This document shows, in pieces, positions 1 to 7,342 of a DNA stretch of 59,401 nt. A model generated the notes under the pieces. It searched no databases. It saw only the letters and a list, made by a program, of their open reading frames with translations, and was not told where the DNA came from. This DNA is from an uncultured Collinsella sp. (lineage in GTDB: Bacteria > Actinomycetota > Coriobacteriia > Coriobacteriales > Coriobacteriaceae), in the NCBI GenBank assembly GCA_900541195.1, contig UQIY01000007.1, forward strand, positions 1-59,401. The letters are read 5' to 3'. A program made the position numbers and the translations under genes. The stretch's first letter is position 1, and every line of letters starts with the position of its first letter.

Positions 1-36
1 CCCACCGGCAAGCTCGCCCGCCTGCGCGGAGCCTTT

Positions 37-1989
37 GTGGGTAAACCGCTCGTCGCCGCCGTCCTGTGCCTGCTGCTCGCCGGCGTCTTTGCGCTGCTGG
101 GCATGGAGGTCTCGTCCAACCACGACTTTACCTGGGTCTACCCCCTGTGCATCCTGCTCGAGTGGGCCATCATCACCACGCTCATGGTCGGCCTGTTCTT
201 CCTGTTCCAGCGCCACGGCGCAGCTCCCGCGGTCCTGGCCTTTGCCCTCTTTGTCCTGGGCATTGCCGAGTTCTTCGTCATCACGTTTAAATCCATGCCC
301 ATCCAGCCGGGCGACCTTTCGGCCATCTCCACCGCCGCCGCGGTCGCCGGCACCGGCTACACCTTCTCGATCTCACTGTTCTGCGTGCTGTCCATGGGCT
401 TTACCGCCATCGCCATGCTGCTATGCGAGTACGCCGGCCTGGTGGCACCGCACCGTCAGAAGGGCGCCGCCAACGCCAAGCGTATGCTGCTCACCAACCT
501 GCTCGTGGCGGTGCTGTGCCTGGGCGGCGTGACCGCACACGTCACGCTCATCGACTACTACAACACCCTCGGTATAACCGTCTACACCTGGCGTCCGCTC
601 GAGAGCTACTGGCGCGAGGGCTACCTGCCCGCTTTCATTAGCGCGGCGCAGTCCATCAAGCCGCCCAAACCCGCCGACTACTCCGTCGACGATGCCAAGG
701 CCACGCTCAAAAAGTACGCCAAGGCCTACGACAAGTCCGATGCCGCCAAGAGCGACGAGCGCGCCGCCGCAAAGGAGCAGTTCGACAGCGAGAAGCCCAC
801 GGTCATCGCCATCATGAACGAGACCTTCTCGGATCTGTCGATCTACCAGAACATGCGCGCCGGCTACGAGGGTCCGCAGTACTTTAAGAACCTGTCCAAC
901 TGCCTCAGCCGCGGCAAGCTCTACGTGAGCGCCTACGGCGGCGGCACCGCCAATACCGAGTTTGAGTTTATGACCGGCAACTCCATGGCCAACCTGGGCT
1001 CGGGCGTGTACCCCTACACCATCTACAACATGGAAACGACCGGGAACCTGGCAGAGCAGTTCAAGTCGCTCGGATATTCCACCACGGCCATGCACCCCAA
1101 CCACGCCACCAACTGGAACCGCGAGAACGTCTACAAGGACTTTGGCTTTGACCAGTTCCTGTCCATCAACGACTTCCAGGGAGCCGACACCCTGCGCGAC
1201 ATGGTGACCGACCAGGCTACCTACGACAAGATTCTTGAGCTGCTCGACCAGAACGCCGATCCGCAGTTTATCTTCGACGTGACCATGCAGAACCACTCGG
1301 GCTACGACACGGGTCTGCTGCCGGTCGACAAGCAGATGCACCTGAACATCGACACGACCGATCTGGACGCCAAGACCGTCGAGGACGGCACGCTCTCCGA
1401 TGTCGACGAGTATGTCTCGTGCATCGAGCAGTCCGACCAGGCGCTTCGCTACTTCCTCAACGCCCTGAGCAAGCTCGACCGTAAGGTGGTCGTGGTGTTC
1501 TGGGGCGACCACCAGCCGTTCTTCCCGTCCAAGTTCAACGATAAGTGGTTTACCGGCGAGGACGACGCCACGCACCAGGAGCGCCTGTGGCAGACCGACT
1601 ACATCATCTGGGCCAACTACGACGTTGCTGGTTGCGACCAGACGAGCGAGGTCGACGACCTGTCCACCAACTACCTGTCCACGCAGCTTATGCAGCTGAT
1701 CGGCGCCCCGCTGACCGACTACCAGAAGGCGCACATGACGCTGCGCGAGTCGCTGCCCGCCATCAACTCCGTGGGCTACGAGGACGCCAGCCTGCGCTGG
1801 GCACTCTCCTCCAACGTCACCGGTGACGACGCCGAAGCCGCAGCCGCAACCAAGGCGCGCGAGGATTACGCCAAGATGCAGTATTACGAGATGTTCCGCG
1901 ACGGCAAGAACGTCTACACCGAGCACTTCCAGACCGAGGCCAACGAAACCGACCCCAACCTGGCACCGGGTACGACCAAGATCAAGTAG
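37..1989 (+). CDS. LTA synthase family membrane sulfatase
   Basis: Membrane-anchored phosphoglycerol-transferase/sulfatase-fold enzyme of the lipoteichoic-acid synthase (LtaS) family, which transfers glycerol-phosphate from phosphatidylglycerol on the outer face of the membrane. About five hydrophobic segments fill residues 5-170. The extracellular domain starts with the metal-binding strand IAIMNETFSDLS (about 254-265), has the nucleophile motif GGGTANTEFEF with Thr304, then an H-P-N-H region near residue 353 and FWGDHQPFF near 488, all typical of LtaS. The GTG at 37 has GGAG five bases upstream, but the frame is open to base 1, so the protein may begin before the window. The tail after residue 590 is acidic/alanine-rich. 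A strong terminator follows at 2196. The exact polymer made (LTA or another glycerophosphate polymer) cannot be read from sequence. Confidence 0.88.
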   Translation: MGKPLVAAVLCLLLAGVFALLGMEVSSNHDFTWVYPLCILLEWAIITTLMVGLFFLFQRHGAAPAVLAFALFVLGIAEFFVITFKSMPIQPGDLSAISTAAAVAGTGYTFSISLFCVLSMGFTAIAMLLCEYAGLVAPHRQKGAANAKRMLLTNLLVAVLCLGGVTAHVTLIDYYNTLGITVYTWRPLESYWREGYLPAFISAAQSIKPPKPADYSVDDAKATLKKYAKAYDKSDAAKSDERAAAKEQFDSEKPTVIAIMNETFSDLSIYQNMRAGYEGPQYFKNLSNCLSRGKLYVSAYGGGTANTEFEFMTGNSMANLGSGVYPYTIYNMETTGNLAEQFKSLGYSTTAMHPNHATNWNRENVYKDFGFDQFLSINDFQGADTLRDMVTDQATYDKILELLDQNADPQFIFDVTMQNHSGYDTGLLPVDKQMHLNIDTTDLDAKTVEDGTLSDVDEYVSCIEQSDQALRYFLNALSKLDRKVVVVFWGDHQPFFPSKFNDKWFTGEDDATHQERLWQTDYIIWANYDVAGCDQTSEVDDLSTNYLSTQLMQLIGAPLTDYQKAHMTLRESLPAINSVGYEDASLRWALSSNVTGDDAEAAAATKAREDYAKMQYYEMFRDGKNVYTEHFQTEANETDPNLAPGTTKIK

Positions 1990-2008
1990 CGGCGCGTCTT
2001 AACTGGTT

Positions 2009-2139
2009 CGTCTGCCCGGCGGCGCGGAACGTAAGGTTCCCTGCTCGGACAGTCCTGCTCGCACGGAGAGCACATTAAGTGCTCTCCGGCTCGTGCGGAA
2101 CTCGCGATGAACCTTACATTCCGCGTCGCCGGGCAGACG
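2009..2139. repeat. Palindromic intergenic element, copy 1 (31-bp arms, 69-nt core)
   Basis: Arms at 2009-2039 and 2109-2139 are complementary over 31 positions with two mismatches that would be G-U pairs in RNA. The 69-nt interior (2040-2108) is, on the minus strand, the same sequence as the 69-nt interior of the element at 44988-45138, with an internal hairpin whose loop is TTAAT. Arms of the two copies share TGCCCGGCG at the outer end but otherwise differ. Confidence 0.85.
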
Positions 2140-2195
2140 CCTCGGTGTTGAAACGCGGCTTGTCATGGGGACATCTGCTGAACATATATAAGTTG

Positions 2196-2220
2196 AAGGC
2201 CACGTCATGTGGCCTTTTTG
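2196..2220 (+). terminator. Terminator of LTA synthase-like gene
   Basis: Stem AAGGCCAC/GTGGCCTT with a 5-nt loop followed by TTTTTG on the plus strand, about 200 bp after the stop codon and downstream of the palindromic element, so that element would be transcribed in the 3' UTR. Confidence 0.8.
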
Positions 2221-2257
2221 CATCCAGAAACCGTGTCCGCAGTCCCATGTCCGGAAT

Positions 2258-2430
2258 GGGATGCAGTTTCCGCTTACGGCCCCGTTGGGAAACTCCATCC
2301 CACTCCGATCGCAAATTCCGGGTCGCATTTTCCGCCAGAGCCCTCAACTGGAAACTGCATCCCACTCCAAAGGCAAATTCCTGGACGCACTTTCCGAAAC
2401 CCCATCCATTCGGAAAGTGCGTCCCACTCT
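2258..2430. repeat. 62-bp tandem hairpin repeat array
   Basis: Units start at 2288, 2350 and 2412, exactly 62 bp apart, each beginning GGAAA(C/G)T; the third is partial. The right half of each unit pairs with the left end of the next, giving three successive hairpins: 2258-2271/2287-2301 (imperfect), 2320-2333/2350-2363 (imperfect) and 2383-2398/2409-2424 (perfect 16 bp). Confidence 0.8.
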
Positions 2431-2545
2431 GCATACATCCAGCGAACGCATGCGAGTGTGTCGTCCAGGACGGTCTCGTCATCGGGGTGATGGAAAATGT
2501 CACCCTAAACGCTTGCCACGGTTGCGCCTATGAGTGTCAAGAAAA

Positions 2546-2568
2546 AAGCCTCGAGAATTTCGAGGCTT
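2546..2568 (-). terminator. Terminator of flavodoxin gene
   Basis: Hairpin with arms AAGCCTCGA and TTCGAGGCTT; read on the minus strand it ends in a run of six T. It lies 44 bp beyond the stop of the flavodoxin gene. Confidence 0.85.
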
Positions 2569-2611
2569 TCACATTTGTATTGTTTTGCACGAAGGACCGC
2601 GAACGACGAAG

Positions 2612-3169
2612 CTACTCGCCCAAAACGGCCTTTTTGGCGGCTGCAGCCATGTTGTCCAGATCTTCCTTGGTGGGATGGTCCTTCGCGGCAACCCAGTTGT
2701 CGAGCAGCATCTTAAATCGGGCGTTGTCGGGATCTTGCTCGAGCATGGCCTCGTAGCGCTGCTTGACCGCGGGGCCCATCTTGCCCTGGCACATCGCCCA
2801 GCCCGCAAGCTCGGCATCCCCAGCCAAATTGGAAGTTACGCGGTCGATAATCTGCTGATAGTAGCTCTGGTCGGCCCCAAAGCCGCAGGTGCCAAACAGG
2901 AACACGCGCTTACCGTGCAAGGCGGAGAGCAACGCCGCGACCGAAGGCGTGCACGCGCCCTTGTCGCACCAAAAACCGACGAGCACCGTGTCGGCCGCGC
3001 AGGCGCCCTGCGCCTCGAGCGCGACCTGATCTGCATCCGCATCGTCGCTCAACGCCGCGGCATGGACAAACTCAACACCCGCAGCCTGCAGAGCGCGCTT
3101 GATCGCGCCCGAAACCATCCTGGTATTACCGCTCTTGCTGTTAACCACCAGAGAGCACGTCATAGTCAC
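2612..3169 (-). CDS. Flavodoxin family protein
   Basis: Small cytoplasmic FMN-binding electron-transfer protein (185 aa). The phosphate-binding loop NSKSGNTRM is at residues 10-18, followed by alternating strands and helices, with LVGFWCDKGACTP (about 63-75) and FLFGTCGFGADQ (about 90-101) in the places of the two flavin-ring loops. The C-terminal 60 residues form a helical extension rich in charged residues. The ORF starts at a GTG (3169) with GAGG four bases upstream; an ATG two codons later (3163) is an alternative. It stands alone between a terminator and a gap of about 105 bp, so its redox partner cannot be deduced. The family includes BilS, the flavodoxin of the bilirubin-reductase operon, but no bilR gene is adjacent. 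Confidence 0.8.
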   Translation of the reverse strand: MTMTCSLVVNSKSGNTRMVSGAIKRALQAAGVEFVHAAALSDDADADQVALEAQGACAADTVLVGFWCDKGACTPSVAALLSALHGKRVFLFGTCGFGADQSYYQQIIDRVTSNLAGDAELAGWAMCQGKMGPAVKQRYEAMLEQDPDNARFKMLLDNWVAAKDHPTKEDLDNMAAAAKKAVLGE

Positions 3170-3274
3170 GTTGCCTCGTTTCCCCCAAAACTAAAGCCAC
3201 TAATGCAATTTATTAGATGACTATCTTAGTACTAACGACGCAGATGTAAACCATCTGCCGCCAATCGGTGGCCC

Positions 3275-5134
3275 CTACTGGGCAAACTGGCTGCGGTAGA
3301 GTTCGGCGTAGAAGCCGCCTGTCGCTAGCAGCTTGTCGTGTGTACCGCGCTCGATAATCTGCCCGTCGCGCATCACCAGAATGCAGTCGGCGTTGCGGAC
3401 GGTGCTCAGGCGGTGCGCCACGACAAAGCTTGTGCGACCGGCCATGAGCTCGTCGAATGCCGCCTGCACCTGCAGCTCGGTGCGGGTATCGATACTCGAG
3501 GTCGCCTCGTCCAGCAGCAAGATAGCCGGGTCGGTGAGCATGACGCGCGCGATGCACAGCAGCTGTTTTTGACCCTGGCTAAACGTGCCACCGTCCTCGC
3601 CGATGACCGTATCGTAGCCGCTTGGCAACTGCACGATAAACTTGTGCGCGTGCGCGCGCTTGGCGGCTTCGACAACCTGCTCGCGCGTAGCTCCTGGGCA
3701 ACCGTAAGCGATGTTGTCCGCCACCGTGCCCTCGAACAGCCAAGTGTCCTGCAGCACTATGCCAAAGGCGCGGCGCAGGCTTGCGCGCGTGTAGTCACGC
3801 GAGGAACGGCCATCGACCGCAATGCGACCGGCATCGATATCGTAAAAACGCAGTAGCAAATTGATGAGCGTCGTCTTGCCACAGCCCGTAGGACCGACCA
3901 GGGCAAAGCGCATGCCGGGCTTAGCCTCGATGCAGATGTCCTGCAGCAGCCTGCGGTCGGGCACGTAGCTAAAGTCCACATGCTCAAGGGCGACCTCGCC
4001 CTGCGGTGCGGCAAGTTCCACGGCATCTGGCGCATCGGGCTCCTGCTCGCGCGCATCGAGCAGCGCAAACATACGGCGCGCCGAGGCATACGCCGTCTGG
4101 ATCTGCGTAATGACGTTGGTGACCTCGTTGAACGGCTTGGTGTACTGGTTAGCATAGGACAGGAAAATCTGCACGCCGCCCACCGTAAGCGTCGCCGGCA
4201 CGCCCGTGATCACGCCCACGCAGCCGATCACAGCGACCACGGCATAGATGATGTTGTTGATAAAGCGCGTACCGGGGTTGGAAAGCGAGCCCATAAACTG
4301 TGCGCGTTCACCTGCCGTATAGAGCTCGGCGTTGAGGGCGTCGAAGCGCGCTTGGGCGTTCGGGCCGTAGGCAAACGCATCCACCAGTTTTTGCTCGCCC
4401 ACATACTCCTCGATATGACCACCGAGCTGCCCTTGAATACGCTGCTGTGCCGTAAAGCTTTTGTTGGAGAGCTTGGCAATAGCACCGGCTGCAAAAATGG
4501 AAAGCGGCGTGACGAGCACCACCACGAGCGTCATGGTCAGGTTAATGGAGAGCATAAACGCGAGCGTGCCTACGATGGTGATAACACCGGTGAAGAGCTG
4601 CGTAAAGCCCTGCAGCAGACCGTCGCCCACCTGATCGACGTCGTTGACCACGCGGCTCATAAGGTCGCCGTGGGCATGGCTGTCGATAAAGCTGAGCGGC
4701 ATGCGGCTGAGCTTGTCGCTCGCCTCCACACGCATGTCGCGCACCGTCTCGTAGGACAGGCGGTTGACGCAATAGCCCTGTAGCCACTGGAAGGCCGCCG
4801 CGCCCACCACGACAATCGCGAGCTTGGTAACGAGCTGCAGCAGCGCATCGAAGTCCACCTGCCCGGTGGCGACGATGAGGTCGATGCCCTCGCCGACGAG
4901 GATGGGCGTATAGAGTTGCAAGATCACCGAGATGGCGGCGCTCACAAACGACGCCGTAAACGAGGCGCGGTGCGGGCGAACATAGCCCAGCAGGCGGCGG
5001 GTCACCGCACCCACGGGATAGCGCTCGGGATCGCCGAGCTGGCGCGGACCGTCACCCAGGTCGTTGAGGTTATCGTTGCCGGACACGTTGGCCGTCATCG
5101 TGGCGACCGAACCGGAAAAAGTGTACGGATTCAT
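3275..5134 (-). CDS. ABC exporter subunit with canonical NBD (heterodimer partner)
   Basis: Fused membrane-plus-ATPase half of a type IV ABC exporter (619 aa). Six membrane segments lie in about residues 55-350. The nucleotide-binding domain has Walker A GPTGCGKTT (414-422), signature FSQGQ (518-522, a variant of LSGGQ), and Walker B ILLLDEATSS (538-547) with the catalytic glutamate E543. The gene directly follows its partner: the partner stop TAA abuts this ATG, and the Shine-Dalgarno AAGGAGG is inside the partner's last codons. Together they resemble BmrCD, YheHI or TM287/288 drug or lipid exporters, this subunit being the BmrD-like catalytic one. No regulator lies beside the pair, so the substrate is unknown. 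Confidence 0.9.
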   Translation of the reverse strand: MNPYTFSGSVATMTANVSGNDNLNDLGDGPRQLGDPERYPVGAVTRRLLGYVRPHRASFTASFVSAAISVILQLYTPILVGEGIDLIVATGQVDFDALLQLVTKLAIVVVGAAAFQWLQGYCVNRLSYETVRDMRVEASDKLSRMPLSFIDSHAHGDLMSRVVNDVDQVGDGLLQGFTQLFTGVITIVGTLAFMLSINLTMTLVVVLVTPLSIFAAGAIAKLSNKSFTAQQRIQGQLGGHIEEYVGEQKLVDAFAYGPNAQARFDALNAELYTAGERAQFMGSLSNPGTRFINNIIYAVVAVIGCVGVITGVPATLTVGGVQIFLSYANQYTKPFNEVTNVITQIQTAYASARRMFALLDAREQEPDAPDAVELAAPQGEVALEHVDFSYVPDRRLLQDICIEAKPGMRFALVGPTGCGKTTLINLLLRFYDIDAGRIAVDGRSSRDYTRASLRRAFGIVLQDTWLFEGTVADNIAYGCPGATREQVVEAAKRAHAHKFIVQLPSGYDTVIGEDGGTFSQGQKQLLCIARVMLTDPAILLLDEATSSIDTRTELQVQAAFDELMAGRTSFVVAHRLSTVRNADCILVMRDGQIIERGTHDKLLATGGFYAELYRSQFAQ

Positions 5135-6991
5135 TTAGCAGCCCTCCTTTGCGCAGACGGATGCGGGGGCGGTCGGAGCGGGCGTGGGCGTCGTGCTCCC
5201 CTGCTGGCCCTCGAGCTCCTCGCGTCGTAGCTGCGACTGGCAAATCTCGCGGTAGAGCTGGCAGCTTGCATACAGCTCGTCATGCGTGCCCAGGCCCGCA
5301 ACCGAGCCGTGGTCGAGTACGCAGATCATGTCGGCATCGCGCACGGTCGAGACGCGCTGGCTCACAATCACCGTGGTCAGCGGCAGCCCGCCCTCGGCGG
5401 CACCGCGCACATTGCGCTCGCGGATGGCATGGCGAAGCGCCGCGTCGGTCTTAAAGTCGAGCGCCGAGGCAGAATCGTCCATAATCAATATCTGAGGCGA
5501 GCCCACTAAGGCGCGCGCGATAGTCAGACGCTGACGCTGGCCGCCGCTAAAGTTCTTGCCGCCCGCCTCGACCGGGGCATCTAAGCCCTGGGGCTTGTTG
5601 CGCACGAACTCGCTGGCCTGCGCCATATCGAGCGCCGCCCAGAGCTCCTCGTCGGTTGCCGCCTCGTTGCGCCAGGTCAGGTTACTGCGGATGGTGCCGC
5701 TCACGAGCGACGCGCGCTGCGGAACAGTCGCGACCACACGGCGCAACTGGTCGAGCGGCCAGGTGCGCACGTCGGCGCCCATCACGCTCACGCTGCCGGC
5801 ACTCGCATCGTATAGGCGCGGAATAAGCGAGACGAGCGTGGACTTGCCGCTGCCCGTGCCGCCGATAATGCCGAGCGTTTTGCCCAGCGGCAGCTCCAGG
5901 GTCACATCGCTCACGGCATTTGCCGCGCCCGCGCCAAACGAAAAGCTCGCATGGTCAAAGCTCAGCGCGGAGACTGGAGCGGCGCCGCCCGCCAGTTCGC
6001 TCGGCTCGGGCAGCGCGACAGGCTGGTTGCCCTCGTCGGTGATGCTCGGCTCGCAATTGAACACCTCATTGATGCGCGACGCGCTGGCGCTCGCCTTGGT
6101 AAAGACCACGACCAGGTTGGCGACGTACACGATAGAGGTGAGCGTCTGCGTCATGTAGTTCACAAACGCCATGACCTGGCCCTGCGTGAGTTCGCCCACG
6201 TTGACCTGGATGCCGCCCACCCACAGGATGGCGCACACACCCAGGTTCATCACAAGAAACGTGACGGGGTTGAGAATCGACGAGAGCTTGCCCACCGCGA
6301 TGGCAGTATTGGCCTGGTCATCGGCAGCTTGGGCAAAGCGCTCGCGCTCGTGGTCCTCGCGCACGAAGGCGCGAACCACGCGAGCGCCCGAAAGCCCCTC
6401 GCGGCAAATGAGCGCGATGCGGTCGAGCTTTGCCTGCAGCTGCTTGTAATACGGAATGCAGCGCGCCATGACAAACCAAAACACCAGGCCGATAGCGGGC
6501 GTGCAAATCAAAAAGATCATGCCGAGCTTAAGGTCGATGGCAAGGGCCGCACACATAGAGCCCACCGCCAGGAAGGGCCAGCGGATGAGCATGCGTACGC
6601 CCAGCGCCACGGCAAGCTGCACCTGGTTGACGTCGTTGGTAATGCGCGTGATGAGCGACGGCGTGCCAAAGCGGTCGAGTTCGGCATAGCTCAGCTTATT
6701 GATGTGCTGGTAGAGCGCGCCTCGAATGTCGGTGCCCATGCCCTGCGAGGTGAGCGCCGCCATCTTTTGGCAAACGAGCGTAAACGAGATGCCGATCACA
6801 GCCATGGCGCCAAGTACCATGCCGTAGTGGATAACGGCGTTCACGTCGTGCGAGCCGATACCTTTATCGATCATCTGGGCAATCACGAGCGGCGTCAGCA
6901 GGTCAAAGATCACTTCGATCAACTTACACGCAGGGCCGATCACCATATATCGGCGAAACTTGCCACCAAAACGCCTGAGCAGCTCAATCAT
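5135..6991 (-). CDS. ABC exporter subunit with degenerate catalytic site
   Basis: First gene of the exporter pair (618 aa from ATG 6991, preceded by GGGAG; a TTG 11 codons upstream is less likely). Six membrane segments precede the ATPase domain. Walker A is GGTGSGKST (377-385), signature FSGGQ (481-485), and Walker B reads IMDDSASALD (503-512), with Asp506 where the catalytic Glu should be. This is the hallmark of heterodimeric exporters, in which one composite ATP site is slow or inactive. The canonical signature here completes the active site of the partner's Walker motifs, as expected for a functional asymmetric pair. The SRP RNA gene lies upstream on the same strand with its own promoter. 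Confidence 0.9.
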   Translation of the reverse strand: MIELLRRFGGKFRRYMVIGPACKLIEVIFDLLTPLVIAQMIDKGIGSHDVNAVIHYGMVLGAMAVIGISFTLVCQKMAALTSQGMGTDIRGALYQHINKLSYAELDRFGTPSLITRITNDVNQVQLAVALGVRMLIRWPFLAVGSMCAALAIDLKLGMIFLICTPAIGLVFWFVMARCIPYYKQLQAKLDRIALICREGLSGARVVRAFVREDHERERFAQAADDQANTAIAVGKLSSILNPVTFLVMNLGVCAILWVGGIQVNVGELTQGQVMAFVNYMTQTLTSIVYVANLVVVFTKASASASRINEVFNCEPSITDEGNQPVALPEPSELAGGAAPVSALSFDHASFSFGAGAANAVSDVTLELPLGKTLGIIGGTGSGKSTLVSLIPRLYDASAGSVSVMGADVRTWPLDQLRRVVATVPQRASLVSGTIRSNLTWRNEAATDEELWAALDMAQASEFVRNKPQGLDAPVEAGGKNFSGGQRQRLTIARALVGSPQILIMDDSASALDFKTDAALRHAIRERNVRGAAEGGLPLTTVIVSQRVSTVRDADMICVLDHGSVAGLGTHDELYASCQLYREICQSQLRREELEGQQGSTTPTPAPTAPASVCAKEGC

Positions 6992-7161
6992 GTATAGGCG
7001 CTCCCTATCATCATCTCTCTTCAATCTGATTCATGATAGTACGGAGAGCCTTGGAGATGCGTAAGCAACTCGTTACAGATGTTAAGGCGAAGCCGAGGAC
7101 CAGCGAGCACCAAGCGCCCTGCCGGCGCTCGCGGGTAGCCGCGGCACCAAAAAACGCCCGT

Positions 7162-7264
7162 GCGTTCGATGGATCCGGATGCCCGACAGAGGCTCCTTAT
7201 GGCTGCTTCCTTCCGGACCTGACCAGATTCGGAACATGTCGTCATCCGAACCCATCGAACGCGC
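7162..7264 (-). ncRNA. ffs: Signal recognition particle RNA (small bacterial 4.5S type)
   Basis: On the minus strand the universally conserved Ffh-binding segment is present: GGTCAGGTCCGGAAGG followed by AAGCAGCC (about 7200-7226). It caps a long stem formed by GTTCGATGGGTTCGGATG near the 5' end and GCATCCGGATCCATCGAAC near the 3' end. A GC-rich stretch and TTTTTT (7149-7154) follow, forming the terminator. The length of about 100 nt is that of the small SRP RNA lacking the Alu domain. It directs Ffh/FtsY-dependent co-translational targeting. Exact ends are estimated. Confidence 0.93.
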
Positions 7265-7278
7265 TAGGCGCTCGATAT

Positions 7279-7307
7279 ATATTACCCGCTCCCGCCCGAT
7301 GGGGCAA
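7279..7307 (-). promoter_or_regulatory. Sigma-70-type promoter of SRP RNA
   Basis: Minus strand -35 TTGCCC (7302-7307) and -10 TAATAT (7279-7284) separated by exactly 17 bp, placing the start of transcription about 7 bp downstream, at the predicted 5' end of the SRP RNA. Confidence 0.6.
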
Positions 7308-7308
7308 G

Positions 7309-7340
7309 GTAGCTAATTTGGGACGGGCTAATTTGACTAC
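7309..7340. repeat. GGGACGG-core hairpin repeat, copy 1
   Basis: Begins GTAGCTAATTTGGGACGGG and ends ACTAC at 7340. Nearly the same sequence occurs at 19650-19688, where the stem is better preserved. Lies between the SRP RNA promoter and the stop of the TadA fusion gene. Confidence 0.6.
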
Positions 7341-7342
7341 TT

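Larger units (their letters stand above)
1990..2611. other. 622-bp non-coding gap with three repeat systems
   Basis: No credible gene. In order it holds a large palindromic element (2009-2139), the rho-independent terminator of the upstream gene (2196-2220), a 62-bp tandem hairpin array (2258-2430), a small hairpin GGGTGA/TCACCC near 2485-2505, and the terminator of the flavodoxin gene (2546-2568). The open frames crossing it on both strands run straight through these repeats and have no ribosome-binding sites. Confidence 0.7.

Noticed and set aside
421..1926. 501-codon minus-strand open frame opposite the LTA synthase-like gene
   Set aside because: Compositional shadow in a high-GC coding region; Val/Gly/Leu-rich, no ribosome-binding site, and the plus-strand protein has clear LtaS motifs.
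2258..2430. Possible CRISPR array
   Set aside because: Repeats are adjacent and inter-pairing, not separated by unique spacers, and there are no cas genes.
2079..2756. 225-codon plus-strand open frame
   Set aside because: Runs through the palindromic element, a terminator and the 62-bp hairpin repeats, then antisense to the flavodoxin gene; no ribosome-binding site.
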